Of a DNA stretch of 64,000 bases, positions 33,824 to 43,248 are shown in pieces. Position 1 is the first letter of the stretch; each line of letters starts with the position of its first letter. The stretch is taken from assembly GCA_036226585.1 (NCBI GenBank), contig CP108997.1:1178001-1242000 (forward strand), written 5' to 3'. Under the pieces are notes generated by a model that saw nothing but the letters and a program-made list of their open reading frames with translations, was not told the origin of the DNA and did no database searches. The DNA is from Streptomyces sp. NBC_00708 (GTDB lineage: Bacteria; Actinomycetota; Actinomycetes; Streptomycetales; Streptomycetaceae). The position numbers were made by a program, and so were the translations under genes.

Positions 33824-33850
33824 TACGTATAACTTCCGGGTTCATACGTA
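33824..33850. promoter_or_regulatory. LacI-type operator between MFS and LacI genes
   Basis: TACGTAT at 33824-33830 and ATACGTA at 33844-33850 form a 27-bp dyad, extended inward by AAC/GTT near-matches. It stands in the 130-bp divergent region and would allow one repressor to control both genes. Confidence 0.65.
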
Positions 33851-33909
33851 CCATGAGCCCGTCCGCAGGTCCACCTCACGGGCCTGAACCGAACGGCCCG
33901 GAGGCCCGC

Positions 33910-34935
33910 GTGACCAGCCCCGCACCACCCGGGCCGCCCCGGCCCACCAGCCGTGACGTGGCCAGGGCCGCCGGCGTCTCCCAGGCCACGGTCTCGCTCG
34001 TCCTGGGCGACAAATGGCGGGGCCGGGTCTCCGAGTCCACCGCGGACCGGGTGCGCGACGCCGCCCGCGGGCTCGGCTACCGGCCGAATCTCGCCGCCCG
34101 CAATCTGCGCCTCGGCCGCACCAGGACGGCCCTGCTGGTCGTCCCGGCCCTCACCAACGAGTTCTTCGCCCGGGTCTACACCGGAGCGGCCGCGGTCGCC
34201 GCCGAGCACGGCTTCGGGGTCGTCCTGTACCCCTCCCCCGACGGCACCGGCCCGGCCCGCGACCCCTTTCCGTCGGCCCGTGCCGCGCTGGACGGGGTCA
34301 TCGCCTCGTCCATGGCCGCCGACGCGCTCGACGCCCTGCACGGCGCGGACGTCCCCCTCGTCATGCTGGACAGCGACCCCTCGGCCCCCGGCCCCGCCGC
34401 CCGGGTCAACCTCGACATCGCCGACGGGATGCGCCAGGTGGCCCGCCATCTGCTCGCCCTCGGCCACCGGCGGTTCCTCCACCTCGCCTCGGCCGTCGAC
34501 ACCTGGACCTTCGGCTGCCGCGCGGACGCCCTGCACGAGGAGCTGCGCGGGGTCCCCGGCACCGAGGTGCGCACGGTGCGCGCGGCGCTGGACGTCCGCG
34601 CGGGGCGGGACGCGGCGGAGCACGCCCTGGGCCTCCCCGGGCCCCGGCCGACCGCGGTCGTCTGCGACGACGACATCCTGGCGGCGGGCGCGTGCAAGGC
34701 CGCCCGCCGGTCCGGGCTGCGGGTGCCGGACGACCTCTCCGTCACCGGCTTCGACGACCTGGCCCTCGCGACGGCCGTGGAACCGGAGCTGACCACGGTC
34801 CGGCTGCCCGCCGAACAGGTCGGAGAGCGGGGTATGGCCGCCCTGCTGGCGGTCCTGGACGGGCGGGCGGCCGAACCGGGCAGCCTGCCGGTGCGGCTGG
34901 TCGCCCGTGGCTCCACCGCCCCGCCTCCCGCATGA
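33910..34935 (+). CDS. LacI-family transcriptional regulator
   Basis: About 341 residues. The LacI helix-turn-helix and hinge are visible as TSRDVARAAGVSQATVSLVL then ADRVRDAARGLGYRPNLAAR. The periplasmic-binding-like effector domain follows, with GVIASSMAADALDALHGADV and DDDILAAGACKAARRSGLRV. The GTG at 33910 is preferred because CCGGAGG lies five bases upstream; an ATG at 33853 would add 19 residues and abuts the operator. The effector is unknown. It is divergent from the MFS gene and convergent with prcA. Confidence 0.87.
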   Translation: MTSPAPPGPPRPTSRDVARAAGVSQATVSLVLGDKWRGRVSESTADRVRDAARGLGYRPNLAARNLRLGRTRTALLVVPALTNEFFARVYTGAAAVAAEHGFGVVLYPSPDGTGPARDPFPSARAALDGVIASSMAADALDALHGADVPLVMLDSDPSAPGPAARVNLDIADGMRQVARHLLALGHRRFLHLASAVDTWTFGCRADALHEELRGVPGTEVRTVRAALDVRAGRDAAEHALGLPGPRPTAVVCDDDILAAGACKAARRSGLRVPDDLSVTGFDDLALATAVEPELTTVRLPAEQVGERGMAALLAVLDGRAAEPGSLPVRLVARGSTAPPPA

Positions 34936-34938
34936 CGA

Positions 34939-34970
34939 AGCCCCGGCCGCCTGTACAGCGGGCCGGGGCT
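34939..34970. terminator. Stem-loop between LacI gene and prcA
   Basis: AGCCCCGGCC at 34939-34948 pairs with GGCCGGGGCT at 34961-34970. It lies between convergent genes, and can act on both transcripts including the Pup-proteasome operon. Confidence 0.7.
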
Positions 34971-34987
34971 CGGCGTATCGGGGGGTG

Positions 34988-35824
34988 CTACTCCACGTCC
35001 CCGCCGGAGTCCGTCGTGTCGGTCGTGCCCTTGGTCCCCTTGGATTCCGTGGTGGCCGTCGGGGTCTCCGAGGACTCGCCGTCCTCGGCGTCGGACGGGG
35101 CGTCGGTCGGCGTGGAGGCGGCTGCCTCCGCCTCCAGGAGCCGGGCCAGCTGCCGGCCGACGATCCGCTTGAACTTCCGCTGCTGGGGCCGCGTACGGTC
35201 CAGGACCGCCACCTCCAGGCGGTCCGCGGGGATCTCCCGCTCGTTGCCGTTGGCCTCGCGGGACAGTGCCTGCACCGCCAGCTTCAGCGCCTCGGCGAGC
35301 GACATCCCGTCGCGGTGGCGCTGGTCGAGGAAGGTGCTGATCTGCTCCGCGTTGCCGCCGACCGCGACCGAGCCGTGCTCGTCCACGATCGAGCCGTCGT
35401 GCGGCAGCCGGTAGATCTGGTCGCCCTCGGGTTCGGTGCCCACCTCGGCGACCACGAGCTCCACCTCGTACGGCTTCTCGGCCGCACTGGAGAAAATGGT
35501 GCCGAGCGTCTGCGCGTAGACGTTCGCCAGTCCACGGGCCGTCACATCGTCGCGGTCATAGGTGTATCCGCGCAGATCCGCATAGCGCACACCGCCGATG
35601 CGAAGGTTCTCGTACTCGTTGTACTTGCCGGCGGCGGCGAAACCGATCCGGTCGTAGATCTCGCTGAACTTGTGCAGCGCACGGGACGGGTTCTCGCCGA
35701 CGAACACAATTCCGTCGGCGTACTGCAGCACAACCAGGCTGCGACCACGGGCGATGCCCTTCCGGGCGTATTCCGCCCGGTCGGCCATGGCCTGCTGAGG
35801 TGAGACATAGAACGGCGTCGACAC
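34988..35824 (-). CDS. prcA: 20S proteasome alpha subunit PrcA
   Basis: A 278-residue alpha-type subunit. The N-terminal [20 protein letters not shown] matches the gate region of actinobacterial PrcA, followed by [20 protein letters not shown]. It has no processed catalytic threonine. The last ~45 residues ([20 protein letters not shown] and on) are an acidic Ser/Thr-rich tail longer than in mycobacteria. Rings of PrcA gate the PrcB catalytic chamber and dock Arc. The GTG at 35824 follows AAAGGGACGG. It is the last gene of the pup-prcB-prcA group. Confidence 0.97.
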   Translation of the reverse strand: MSTPFYVSPQQAMADRAEYARKGIARGRSLVVLQYADGIVFVGENPSRALHKFSEIYDRIGFAAAGKYNEYENLRIGGVRYADLRGYTYDRDDVTARGLANVYAQTLGTIFSSAAEKPYEVELVVAEVGTEPEGDQIYRLPHDGSIVDEHGSVAVGGNAEQISTFLDQRHRDGMSLAEALKLAVQALSREANGNEREIPADRLEVAVLDRTRPQQRKFKRIVGRQLARLLEAEAAASTPTDAPSDAEDGESSETPTATTESKGTKGTTDTTDSGGDVE

Positions 35825-35886
35825 CGGCTATCCGTCCCTTTCTGTCAGTGGCGGGAGCATCGAAGAAGCTGGATACGGACGCGGGC

Positions 35887-36735
35887 TCAGAGCAGCGCGG
35901 CGCGCGGGCCGTCGGGCTGTTCCAGGCGGCGTTCCAGAATCGAGCGGGCGATCTCGGAGGATTCCGCGTCGGTCAGCTTCCGGAAGCCCTCGTCCGTGAT
36001 GACGGTGACGATCGGATAGATGCGGCGCCCCACGTCCGGGCCGCCCGTCGCCGAGTCGTCGTCCGCCGCGTCGTACAGCGCCTGCACGACCAGCGTGAGC
36101 GTCTCCGCCTCCGTCAGGTCCTCGCGGTAGAGCTTCTTCATCGAGCCCCGGGCGAAGATCGAGCCGGAACCGGTGGACGCGTAGCCGACGTGCTCCTCGG
36201 AACGCCCGCCGGTGACGTCGTAGCTGAAGATGCGTCCGCGCTCGCGGTCGACGTCGTAGCCGGCGAAGAGCGGGACGACGGCGAGGCCCTGCATGGCCAT
36301 CGCCAGGTTGCTCCGGATCATCGTGGAGAGCCGGTTCGCCTTGCCCTCCAGGGAGAGCTGGGCGCCCTCCACCTTCTCGAAGTGCTCCAGCTCCAGCTGG
36401 AAGAGCTTGACCATCTCCACGGCGAGACCCGCCGTCCCGGCGATGCCCACCGCCGAGTACTCGTCGGCCGGGAAGACCTTCTCGATGTCGCGCTGCGCGA
36501 TCATGTTGCCCATGGTCGCCCGCCGGTCACCGGCCAGGACGACACCGCCGGGGAAGGTCGCCGCCACGATCGTCGTGCCGTGCGGCGCCTCGATGACCCC
36601 CTTCATGGGCGGCATCTGCCGGTTGCCCGGCAGCATCCCGGGCGCCTGGTCGGACAGGAAGTCCATGAAGGAGGACGATCCCGGCGTCAGGAAGGCAGCG
36701 GGTAGACGCCCGGTGCTACGAGTGTTGGCTTCCAC
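35887..36735 (-). CDS. prcB: 20S proteasome beta subunit PrcB
   Basis: A 282-residue precursor. The propeptide occupies residues 1-53 (ends VIEAPHG) and the catalytic N-terminal threonine would be T54 in [20 protein letters not shown]. The conserved catalytic Lys and Asp lie in [15 protein letters not shown]. Autocatalytic removal of the propeptide yields the active chymotrypsin-like peptidase. A GTG at 36735 with GGAGG upstream overlaps the end of the EndoVII-like ORF by 49 bp. It is cotranscribed with pup and prcA. Confidence 0.97.
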   Translation of the reverse strand: MEANTRSTGRLPAAFLTPGSSSFMDFLSDQAPGMLPGNRQMPPMKGVIEAPHGTTIVAATFPGGVVLAGDRRATMGNMIAQRDIEKVFPADEYSAVGIAGTAGLAVEMVKLFQLELEHFEKVEGAQLSLEGKANRLSTMIRSNLAMAMQGLAVVPLFAGYDVDRERGRIFSYDVTGGRSEEHVGYASTGSGSIFARGSMKKLYREDLTEAETLTLVVQALYDAADDDSATGGPDVGRRIYPIVTVITDEGFRKLTDAESSEIARSILERRLEQPDGPRAALL

Positions 36736-36944
36736 GCGTTTCCCTCCAGGTATGCGATGGCCCTGCGCAAGGCGTCAGGAGCATCTCCCAACTTGCCGAT
36801 GGCCGAATTGCAGTTGAAGCACGGTACGCCCCGGACCCTACCCGCCCGGTGACGGTGATCCACATATGAGGCGGAGGCAATCGGACCGGTAGCGCGGCCC
36901 CTGCCCGCGGGCCGCGGCACGGGCGGACCGCCCGTGCCGCACAC
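36687..36944 (-). CDS. Short EndoVII-like HNH ORF between pup and prcB
   Basis: An 85-residue frame. [20 protein letters not shown] is a recombination-endonuclease-VII-type HNH motif with one CxxC pair. The first CxxC pair expected in the family is missing from this frame. A CGRC motif at the expected distance lies just upstream in another frame (near 36950). This suggests a frameshift, a shortened gene or programmed frame change. The end overlaps the prcB start. It uses a GTG start. Whether it is functional is unclear. Confidence 0.5.
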   Translation of the reverse strand: MCGTGGPPVPRPAGRGRATGPIASASYVDHRHRAGRVRGVPCFNCNSAIGKLGDAPDALRRAIAYLEGNAWKPTLVAPGVYPLPS

Positions 36945-36972
36945 CTGCCGCAGGCCTCCGGCGCGGGGCCGG

Positions 36973-37191
36973 TTACTCGCCGCCCTTTTGGACGAATGAA
37001 CGCACGAAGTCCTCGGCGTTGGACTCGAGCACGTCGTCGATCTCGTCGAGGACGTCGTCCACGTCGTCGCTGAGCTTCTCCTGGCGCTCCTTGAGGTCGT
37101 CGGATGCCTGCGCGTCCTGCGCCTGCTCCTCGACCTCCTCGGTGGAACGCGTCGCCTTCTGCTGTCCGCCGCCGGTGTCCTTGGTCGCCAT
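36973..37191 (-). CDS. pup: Prokaryotic ubiquitin-like protein Pup
   Basis: A 72-residue disordered, acidic protein. It begins MATKDTGGGQQKATRSTEEV and ends in ...FVRSFVQKGGE. The C-terminal motif GGE means Pup is made ready for ligation, because PafA uses the terminal glutamate. Mycobacterial Pup ends in GGQ and first needs deamidation by Dop. The central helix (about 20-60) binds the Arc coiled coil. It precedes the short EndoVII-like ORF and prcB and follows dop. Confidence 0.97.
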   Translation of the reverse strand: MATKDTGGGQQKATRSTEEVEEQAQDAQASDDLKERQEKLSDDVDDVLDEIDDVLESNAEDFVRSFVQKGGE

Positions 37192-37321
37192 CTAGCTCAC
37201 CCCGCTCGGTTCGAAGCACTTGATCAGACCCTACCCATGGGGTCCGACATTGGCCCGGTACTTGTCTCAACGTCCGGAGGTCATCGGAATGATTCCCAGC
37301 CGGGAGCCCTTTCAGCCGCTT

Positions 37322-38833
37322 TCAGCGGCCCGAGAGGACCTCGACCAGCTCCTGAGCCGTGCGGCAGCGGTCCAGGAGCGATTTCACGTGCTCCCGGGTC
37401 CCCCGCAGCGGCTCCATGGTGGGCACCCGCTGCAGCGAGTCCTGGCCCGGCAGGTCGAAGATGACCGAGTCCCAGGAGGCCGCGGCGACGTCGTCCGCGT
37501 ACTGTTCGAGACAGCGGCCCCGGAAGTACGCCCTGGTGTCCTCCGGCGGCGCCGTACGGGCCCGCGCGACCTCCTGCTCGTCGAGGAGGCGTTTCATCCG
37601 GCCCCGGGCCACCAGGCGGTTGTACAGGCCCTTGTCGGGCCGTACGTCCGCGTACTGCAGGTCCACCAGGTGCAGCCGGGCCGCGTCCCAGTCCAGGCCG
37701 TCCCGGCGCCGGTAGCCCTCCATGAGCTGCCGCTTCGCCACCCAGTCCAGCTCGCCGGCGAGGCTCATCGGATCGTTCTCCAGCCGGTTCAGGGTGTCCT
37801 CCCACCGGCTGAGGACGTCCTTGGTCTGCTCGTCGGCGTCCGCCCCGTACCGCTCCTCGACGTACTTGCGGCCCAGCTCGAAGTACTCCATCTGGAGCTG
37901 CACCGCGGTGAGTGTCCGGCCGCTGCGCAGCGTGATCAGCTGCTGGAGTCCGGGGTCGTGGGAGACCTGGTGCAGCGTGCGCACCGGCTGGTCGACGGCC
38001 AGGTCGACGTTGATGAAGCCGTCCTCGATCATGGACAGGACGAGCGAGGTGGTGCCCAGCTTCAGATACGTCGAGATCTCGGAGAGGTTCGCGTCGCCGA
38101 TGATCACATGGAGCCGGCGGTACTTCTCGGCGTCCGAGTGGGGCTCGTCGCGGGTGTTGATGATGGGGCGCTTGAGCGTGGTCTCCAGGCCGACCTCGAC
38201 CTCGAAGTAGTCGGCGCGCTGGCTGAGCTGGAAGCCGTGCTCCTGGCCGTCCTGGCCGATGCCGACCCGTCCGGCACCGGTGACCACCTGCCGCGAGACG
38301 AAGAAGGGCGTCAGGTGCCGCACGATGTCCGAGAACGGGGTCTCCCGCTTCATCAGGTAGTTCTCGTGCGTCCCGTAGGAGGCGCCCTTGTTGTCGGTGT
38401 TGTTCTTGTAGAGGTGGATCGGCTGGGCGCCCGGGAGCTGCGCCGCGCGCTCGGCCGCCTCGGCCATGATGCGCTCGCCGGCCTTGTCCCACAGGACCGC
38501 GTCCCTGGGGTTGGTGATCTCCGGGGAGCTGTACTCGGGGTGTGCGTGGTCGACGTAGAGCCGGGCCCCGTTGGTGAGGATGACATTGGCCAGGCCGATG
38601 TCCTCGTCCGTGAGCTGGCTGGAGTCGGCGGTCTCGCGGGCGAGGTCGAAGCCTCGCGCGTCCCGCAGCGGGTTCTCCTCCTCGAAGTCCCAGCGGGCGC
38701 GGCGCGCCCGGTGCATCGCCGCCGCGTAGGCGTTGACGATCTGGGACGAGGTGAGCATGGCATTGGCGTTGGGGTGTCCGGGGACGGAGATCCCGTACTC
38801 CGTCTCGATGCCCATTACTCGCCGTACGGTCAT
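37322..38833 (-). CDS. dop: Depupylase/deamidase Dop
   Basis: A 503-residue homologue of PafA with the same glutamine-synthetase fold. The N-terminus [20 protein letters not shown] is the metal-ATP motif. The Dop-specific loop (about residues 35-75, [20 protein letters not shown]) is present and distinguishes it from PafA. The aspartate that forms the reaction nucleophile is in [14 protein letters not shown]. It removes Pup from substrates; deamidation is not needed here because Pup ends in Glu. It lies upstream of pup and downstream of arc. Confidence 0.97.
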   Translation of the reverse strand: MTVRRVMGIETEYGISVPGHPNANAMLTSSQIVNAYAAAMHRARRARWDFEEENPLRDARGFDLARETADSSQLTDEDIGLANVILTNGARLYVDHAHPEYSSPEITNPRDAVLWDKAGERIMAEAAERAAQLPGAQPIHLYKNNTDNKGASYGTHENYLMKRETPFSDIVRHLTPFFVSRQVVTGAGRVGIGQDGQEHGFQLSQRADYFEVEVGLETTLKRPIINTRDEPHSDAEKYRRLHVIIGDANLSEISTYLKLGTTSLVLSMIEDGFINVDLAVDQPVRTLHQVSHDPGLQQLITLRSGRTLTAVQLQMEYFELGRKYVEERYGADADEQTKDVLSRWEDTLNRLENDPMSLAGELDWVAKRQLMEGYRRRDGLDWDAARLHLVDLQYADVRPDKGLYNRLVARGRMKRLLDEQEVARARTAPPEDTRAYFRGRCLEQYADDVAAASWDSVIFDLPGQDSLQRVPTMEPLRGTREHVKSLLDRCRTAQELVEVLSGR

Positions 38834-39028
38834 GCGGCCCTCCTTGCCCGGCGGCGCTCCCTTCCGGGGCGGCGCTCAAGTACCGCTGCTTGTTCGGTGC
38901 GTGCGCGGTCTGCCCGTCCCGCGCTGCGTGAACGGGCGGTAGGCCAGAGCCTAGAACGCCTCCGTGCCGGTGGGGAGATCAATTGCGTCGTCATTGCCGC
39001 GGTGTCGCCGCGGCTGTCCGGAAAGCAA

Positions 39029-39063
39029 CCGGCTGCGGATGCCCGGCGGGCATCCGCAGCCGG
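39029..39063 (-). terminator. Terminator downstream of arc
   Basis: CCGGCTGCGGATGCCC at 39029-39044, a GGC loop and an exact complement at 39048-39063. It begins nine bases past the arc stop codon and separates arc from dop, which must then have its own promoter in the ~180 bp before 38833. Confidence 0.78.
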
Positions 39064-39071
39064 TCCGCGTC

Positions 39072-40838
39072 CTACAGGTACTGCCCGGTGTTGGCGACCG
39101 TGTCGATGGAACGGCCGGTGTCCGCGCCCTGCTTTCCGGTGACGAGCGTGCGGATGAAGACGATCCGCTCGCCCTTCTTGCCGGAGATACGGGCCCAGTC
39201 GTCCGGGTTGGTGGTGTTCGGAAGGTCCTCGTTCTCCTTGAACTCGTCCACGCATGCCTGGAGGAGGTGGGAGACGCGAAGGCCCTTCTGGCCGTGGTCG
39301 AGGAAGGCCTTGATGGCCATCTTCTTGGCCCGGTCGACGATGTTCTGGATCATCGCGCCGGAGTTGAAGTCCTTGAAGTACAGGACCTCCTTGTCGCCGT
39401 TGGCGTACGTGACCTCGAGGAAGCGGTTCTCCTCGGACTCGGTGTACATCCGCTCGACGACCGACTGGATCATGGCGTGCGCGGCGGCTTCCTTCGAGCC
39501 GGTGTGCTCGGCCAGGTCGTCCGCGTGCAGCGGCAGCGAAGGCGTGAGGTACTTCGCGAAGATGTCCTTCGCGGCCTCCGCGTCGGGGCGCTCGATCTTG
39601 ATCTTCACGTCGAGCCGGCCGGGGCGCAGGATGGCCGGGTCGATCATGTCCTCGCGGTTGGAGGCGCCGATGACGATGACGTTCTCCAGGCCCTCGACAC
39701 CGTCGATCTCGGCGAGCAGCTGGGGGACGATGGTGTTCTCCACGTCCGAGCTGACGCCCGATCCACGGGTGCGGAAGAGCGACTCCATCTCGTCGAAGAA
39801 GACGATGACGGGGGTGCCCTCGCTCGCCTTCTCCCGGGCACGCTGGAAGACCAGGCGGATGTGGCGCTCGGTCTCGCCGACGTACTTGTTGAGGAGTTCG
39901 GGGCCCTTGATATTGAGGAAGTAGCTCTTTCCGGCGGGCTGTCCGGTGACCTCGGCGACCTTCTTGGCGAGGGAGTTGGCGACGGCCTTGGCGATGAGCG
40001 TCTTGCCGCAGCCGGGCGGACCGTAGAGCAGGATGCCCTTCGGCGGGCGGAGCTCGTGCTCCTTGAAGAGGTCGGGGTGGAGATAGGGAAGTTCGACCGC
40101 GTCGCGGATCAGCTCGATCTGGTCGCCCAGGCCGCCGATCTTGTCGTAGTCGATGTCCGGTACTTCTTCGAGGACGAGTTCCTCGACCTCGCTCTTGGGC
40201 ACGACTTCGTAGACGTAGCCGGACCTGGGTTCGAGCAGCAGGGCGTCGCCGGGGCGGATGGTGGTGTCCAGCAGCGGCTCGGCGAGCCTCACCACCCTTT
40301 CCTCGTCGGTGTGCCCGATGACCAGGGCGCGTTCGCCGTCCTCAAGGATCTCCTTGAGGGTGACGATGTCCCCGGCACGCTCGAATTCCATGGCGTCGAC
40401 CACGTTGAGCGCTTCGTTGAGCATGACCTCCTGGCCGCGCCGGAGGTCCTCGAGTTCGACGCTGGGGCTGACGTTCACCCGGAGCTTGCGGCCCCCGGTG
40501 AAGATGTCACAGGTGCCGTCCTCGTTGGCCTGCAGGAACACTCCGAAGCCGGCCGGCGGCTGTGCGAGCCGGTCGACCTCCTCCTTGAGGGCCACGATCT
40601 GGTCGCGGGCCTCACGCAGTGTGCCGGCGAGCCGCTCGTTCTGGGCGGACACGCCTGCGAGGTTGGTCTGCAACTCGACGATCCGCTCTTCGAGAATCCT
40701 CGTATGACGCGGAGAGTCGGCGAGCTTACGTCGCAGGACGGCGATTTCCTGCTCGAGATAGGCGACCTGGCCGGCTGGGTCGTCGGACCCCCGCACGGGC
40801 CGGATGCCGCGGTTGATGTCGTCGTCGTGGGCTGCCAC
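39072..40838 (-). CDS. arc: Proteasome-associated AAA+ ATPase Arc (Mpa)
   Basis: A 588-residue AAA+ unfoldase. Residues about 22-75 form the Pup-binding coiled coil ([20 protein letters not shown], then [20 protein letters not shown]). Two OB folds follow. The AAA domain has Walker A GPPGCGKT, Walker [13 protein letters not shown] and sensor motifs. The C-terminal ...TVANTGQYL ends with the tyrosine-leucine tail that docks into PrcA. GTG at 40838 is taken as start, as in S. coelicolor from memory. It threads pupylated proteins into the 20S core. Confidence 0.97.
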   Translation of the reverse strand: MAAHDDDINRGIRPVRGSDDPAGQVAYLEQEIAVLRRKLADSPRHTRILEERIVELQTNLAGVSAQNERLAGTLREARDQIVALKEEVDRLAQPPAGFGVFLQANEDGTCDIFTGGRKLRVNVSPSVELEDLRRGQEVMLNEALNVVDAMEFERAGDIVTLKEILEDGERALVIGHTDEERVVRLAEPLLDTTIRPGDALLLEPRSGYVYEVVPKSEVEELVLEEVPDIDYDKIGGLGDQIELIRDAVELPYLHPDLFKEHELRPPKGILLYGPPGCGKTLIAKAVANSLAKKVAEVTGQPAGKSYFLNIKGPELLNKYVGETERHIRLVFQRAREKASEGTPVIVFFDEMESLFRTRGSGVSSDVENTIVPQLLAEIDGVEGLENVIVIGASNREDMIDPAILRPGRLDVKIKIERPDAEAAKDIFAKYLTPSLPLHADDLAEHTGSKEAAAHAMIQSVVERMYTESEENRFLEVTYANGDKEVLYFKDFNSGAMIQNIVDRAKKMAIKAFLDHGQKGLRVSHLLQACVDEFKENEDLPNTTNPDDWARISGKKGERIVFIRTLVTGKQGADTGRSIDTVANTGQYL

Positions 40839-41080
40839 GGTCCTCACCTCCTCCAAGGGGAGCTGGACGCTTCCTGACCCTACCTGCGTGGGTGGTGATT
40901 GAAACCCCTAGATCACAAAGACTGTGGGGTGTGTCCGATCTTCACCCTTGCGCTCTCCCCGTACCCGGAGGGATACCCACCGTTCACCATCGGAAAGCGG
41001 CCGGTTGTATCGTCGAAGCGTTCAACACCCGTCAGGGCTGGCTCTTTCCCGGTCCGGATACGCAGGAAACGGCAGGCGAC

Positions 41081-41392
41081 ATGACCGCGCGGCAGGACGC
41101 TCCCACCGATGGCGAGGCGCAGGACCTTGAGGTCTGGATCGACCAGGACCTCTGCACGGGCGACGGCATCTGTGTGCAGTACGCGCCGGAGGTGTTCGAG
41201 CTGGACATCGACGGCCTGGCGTACGTGAAGAGCGAAGAGGACGAGCTGCTGCAGGACAAGGGGGCGACCACGCCGGTCCCGCTGCCGCTGCTCCAGGACG
41301 TCGTCGACTCGGCCAAGGAGTGCCCCGGCGACTGCATCCACGTACGTCGGGTTTCGGACAGGGTCGAGGTCTACGGCCCCGAGGCGGCCTGA
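41081..41392 (+). CDS. Ferredoxin (3Fe-4S type)
   Basis: A 103-residue ferredoxin. Cysteines C25 and C31 are spaced by five residues (DLCTGDGICVQYAPEVFELD), and C81 and C85 lie in AKECPGDCIHVRR. That set supports a 3Fe-4S cluster of the type that partners cytochromes P450; C85 is an additional residue. A 15-residue insertion (LLQDKGATTPVPLPL) precedes the second cluster motif. It is divergent from arc, with about 240 bp between them. The ATG at 41081 is chosen after GGCAGG; no P450 is nearby. Confidence 0.9.
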   Translation: MTARQDAPTDGEAQDLEVWIDQDLCTGDGICVQYAPEVFELDIDGLAYVKSEEDELLQDKGATTPVPLPLLQDVVDSAKECPGDCIHVRRVSDRVEVYGPEAA

Positions 41393-41417
41393 CGGATTTG
41401 GTGGTGCCGGGCGGCGC

Positions 41418-42074
41418 TCAGGCCCCCGTGGAGGCGGGCCCGTCCGTCCGGCCGCTGCGGACGAAGGCGCCGTTCTGCCACTGCCAGGTGACCTTCTCCT
41501 GCTGGTCGGGGCAGCAGGAGGGCACCGAGGACGAGGAGTAGCCGAGGAGCGTGGCGGAGATGACGCCGTCGCGGACCGCGAAGTCACCGATGCTCAGTTG
41601 CTGGGCGGGGTCCACCAGGGTCGCGACGATCCTGGGAGCGGCCCCGTCCGTTTGTGTGAGGACGTAGACGCCGCTGGGCGGGGTGCCCGATCCGGCCGTG
41701 CAGTGGACCACCGCGACGGTCTCGGGGCGGCCGTCGCCGTCGAGGTCGCCGGGGGCCTGTTTGGCGACGGTGTTGCCGACGTTCCCGCAGTCCAGGGGGA
41801 AGGCCGCCTTCGCCGGGTCGGGGGCGGTGGCCGCTTCCTCGTGCTGCCGGTGGGCCGCCGTGGTGCGGGGGGTGGAGGCCGAGGCGCTGGCGTCGGGCTG
41901 GAACAGGCCGGCTCCCGCGACGACGGCGGCCATGGCCGCCGCGGTGGCGAGCCAGTGCATCGGCTTGGTGTCGGTGTGCGCCAGGTCCGGGAGTGCGGAG
42001 GTCTGCACGCGGGCTGTCTCCTGTGGTTCCTGTGGTGCGGCCGTCGGCGTCGGCGGTGCGGGGGTGGCCAGCAT
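41418..42074 (-). CDS. Membrane-anchored or secreted protein of unknown function
   Basis: A 218-residue protein. A cytoplasmic N-terminus (about 38 residues) precedes one hydrophobic segment ([20 protein letters not shown]). The extracytoplasmic part includes [20 protein letters not shown], which looks like an FG-GAP or calcium-binding loop, and several Cys residues that could pair ([24 protein letters not shown]). No enzymatic motif is recognised. It is convergent with the ferredoxin gene and upstream of trmI's 3' end. The ATG at 42074 is the likeliest start. Confidence 0.72.
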   Translation of the reverse strand: MLATPAPPTPTAAPQEPQETARVQTSALPDLAHTDTKPMHWLATAAAMAAVVAGAGLFQPDASASASTPRTTAAHRQHEEAATAPDPAKAAFPLDCGNVGNTVAKQAPGDLDGDGRPETVAVVHCTAGSGTPPSGVYVLTQTDGAAPRIVATLVDPAQQLSIGDFAVRDGVISATLLGYSSSSVPSCCPDQQEKVTWQWQNGAFVRSGRTDGPASTGA

Positions 42075-42199
42075 CGTGCCACACCTCACACGGCAGCGGA
42101 ACGGTGGGGTGCGCAAGGATCACTGCGCCCGTGCGCGCGACCGGGACCCGAGCGGCGTACGAGGCTTCCCCCAGCCGGATACGAGCCGGATACGAGAAG

Positions 42200-42249
42200 G
42201 GCGCCGCCGCCGGGTCCCCGGGTCGGTCCGGGAACTCGGCGGCGGCGCC
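42200..42249 (-). terminator. Inverted repeat downstream of trmI
   Basis: GGCGCCGCCGCCG at 42200-42212 pairs perfectly with CGGCGGCGGCGCC at 42237-42249 across a 24-base loop. It lies 19 bases past the trmI stop on the minus strand. Confidence 0.6.
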
Positions 42250-42267
42250 GGTGCGTTGCCGCGGGGA

Positions 42268-43173
42268 TCAGTCGCGGGCGGAGCCGCTCCGGCCGCCCGG
42301 ACCGTCGTAGTCCTCGCCGTAGGCGCCCTTGGAGGGGCGGCGGCGCCGGGCCGGGGCCTCGACGCCGTCGGCGAGCCGGCGGGCGGTGACGAGGAAGCCG
42401 GTGTGGCCGATCATGCGGTGGTCCGGGCGCACGGCCAGGCCCTCGACGTGCCAGTTGCGGATCATCGACTCCCAGGGCTGCGGCTCGGCGAAGCAGCCGA
42501 TCTCACGGATGGACTCGACCGTCCGGGAGAGCTGGGTGGTGGTCGCGACGTACGCGCAGAGGATGCCGCCGGGGACGAGCGCCTTGGAGACGGCGTCCAG
42601 GCACTCCCAGGGAGCCAGCATGTCCAGCACGACGCGGTCCACGTCGGTGTCCGTGAGGTTGTCCTGGAGGTCGCCGACCGTGAGCTGCCAGGCGGGGTGC
42701 GGGCTGCCGAAGTAGCGCTCGACGTTCTGCTGGGCGATCTCGGCGAAGTCCTCGCGGCGCTCGTACGAGTGCAGCATGCCCTGCTCGCCGATGGCGCGGA
42801 GCAGGAAGGTGGAGAGCGCGCCCGAGCCGACGCCCGCTTCCACGACGCGTGCGCCGGGGAAGATGTCGCCGAAGGCGAGGATCTGTCCCGCGTCCTTCGG
42901 GTAGACCACGGCGGCGCCGCGGGGCATGGACAGGACGTAGTCGGGGAGCAGGGGGCGCAGCGCGAGGTAGGCGACGTTTCCCGTGGTACGGACCACACTG
43001 CCCTCGGGGGCACCGATCAGCTCGTCGTGCGGGAAAGAACCCTTGTGGGTGTGGAAGTTCTTTCCGGCCTCGAGCGTGAAGGTGTGGTGGCGTCCCTTGG
43101 GATCGGTGAGCTGGACCTGGTCCCCGACCTTGAAGGGCCCGCGTCGGCGGGCGGCACCGGTCGGTTCAGACAT
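42268..43173 (-). CDS. trmI: tRNA (adenine-58-N1)-methyltransferase TrmI
   Basis: A 301-residue class I methyltransferase, matching Mtb Rv2118c in size and location near the proteasome genes. The N-terminal beta domain reads VQLTDPKGRHHTFTLEAGKN. The SAM motif is VVEAGVGSGALSTFLLRAIG, and the acidic motif is VVLDMLAPWECLDAVSKALV. It methylates A58 in the T-loop of tRNAs. The C-terminal RPDHRMIGHTGFLVTARRLA is also family-typical. It is a single gene on the minus strand with its own terminator. Confidence 0.95.
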   Translation of the reverse strand: MSEPTGAARRRGPFKVGDQVQLTDPKGRHHTFTLEAGKNFHTHKGSFPHDELIGAPEGSVVRTTGNVAYLALRPLLPDYVLSMPRGAAVVYPKDAGQILAFGDIFPGARVVEAGVGSGALSTFLLRAIGEQGMLHSYERREDFAEIAQQNVERYFGSPHPAWQLTVGDLQDNLTDTDVDRVVLDMLAPWECLDAVSKALVPGGILCAYVATTTQLSRTVESIREIGCFAEPQPWESMIRNWHVEGLAVRPDHRMIGHTGFLVTARRLADGVEAPARRRRPSKGAYGEDYDGPGGRSGSARD

Positions 43174-43248
43174 GTGACCAGCGTACCGGTGTTTCGGGGG
43201 CCGCCGACCGCCCGCCCGTACGGGCGTACGACCGCACGGGGGCGGGTG

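Noticed and set aside
36716..37270. A 184-codon frame covering pup antiparallel frames and containing CGRC
   Set aside because: Most of it is an out-of-frame reading of pup. Only the CGRC segment was kept, as possible evidence of a frameshifted EndoVII-like gene.
40839..41080. Possible small gene between arc and ferredoxin
   Set aside because: Short frames there lack a ribosome-binding site and family similarity. The region more likely holds two divergent promoters.
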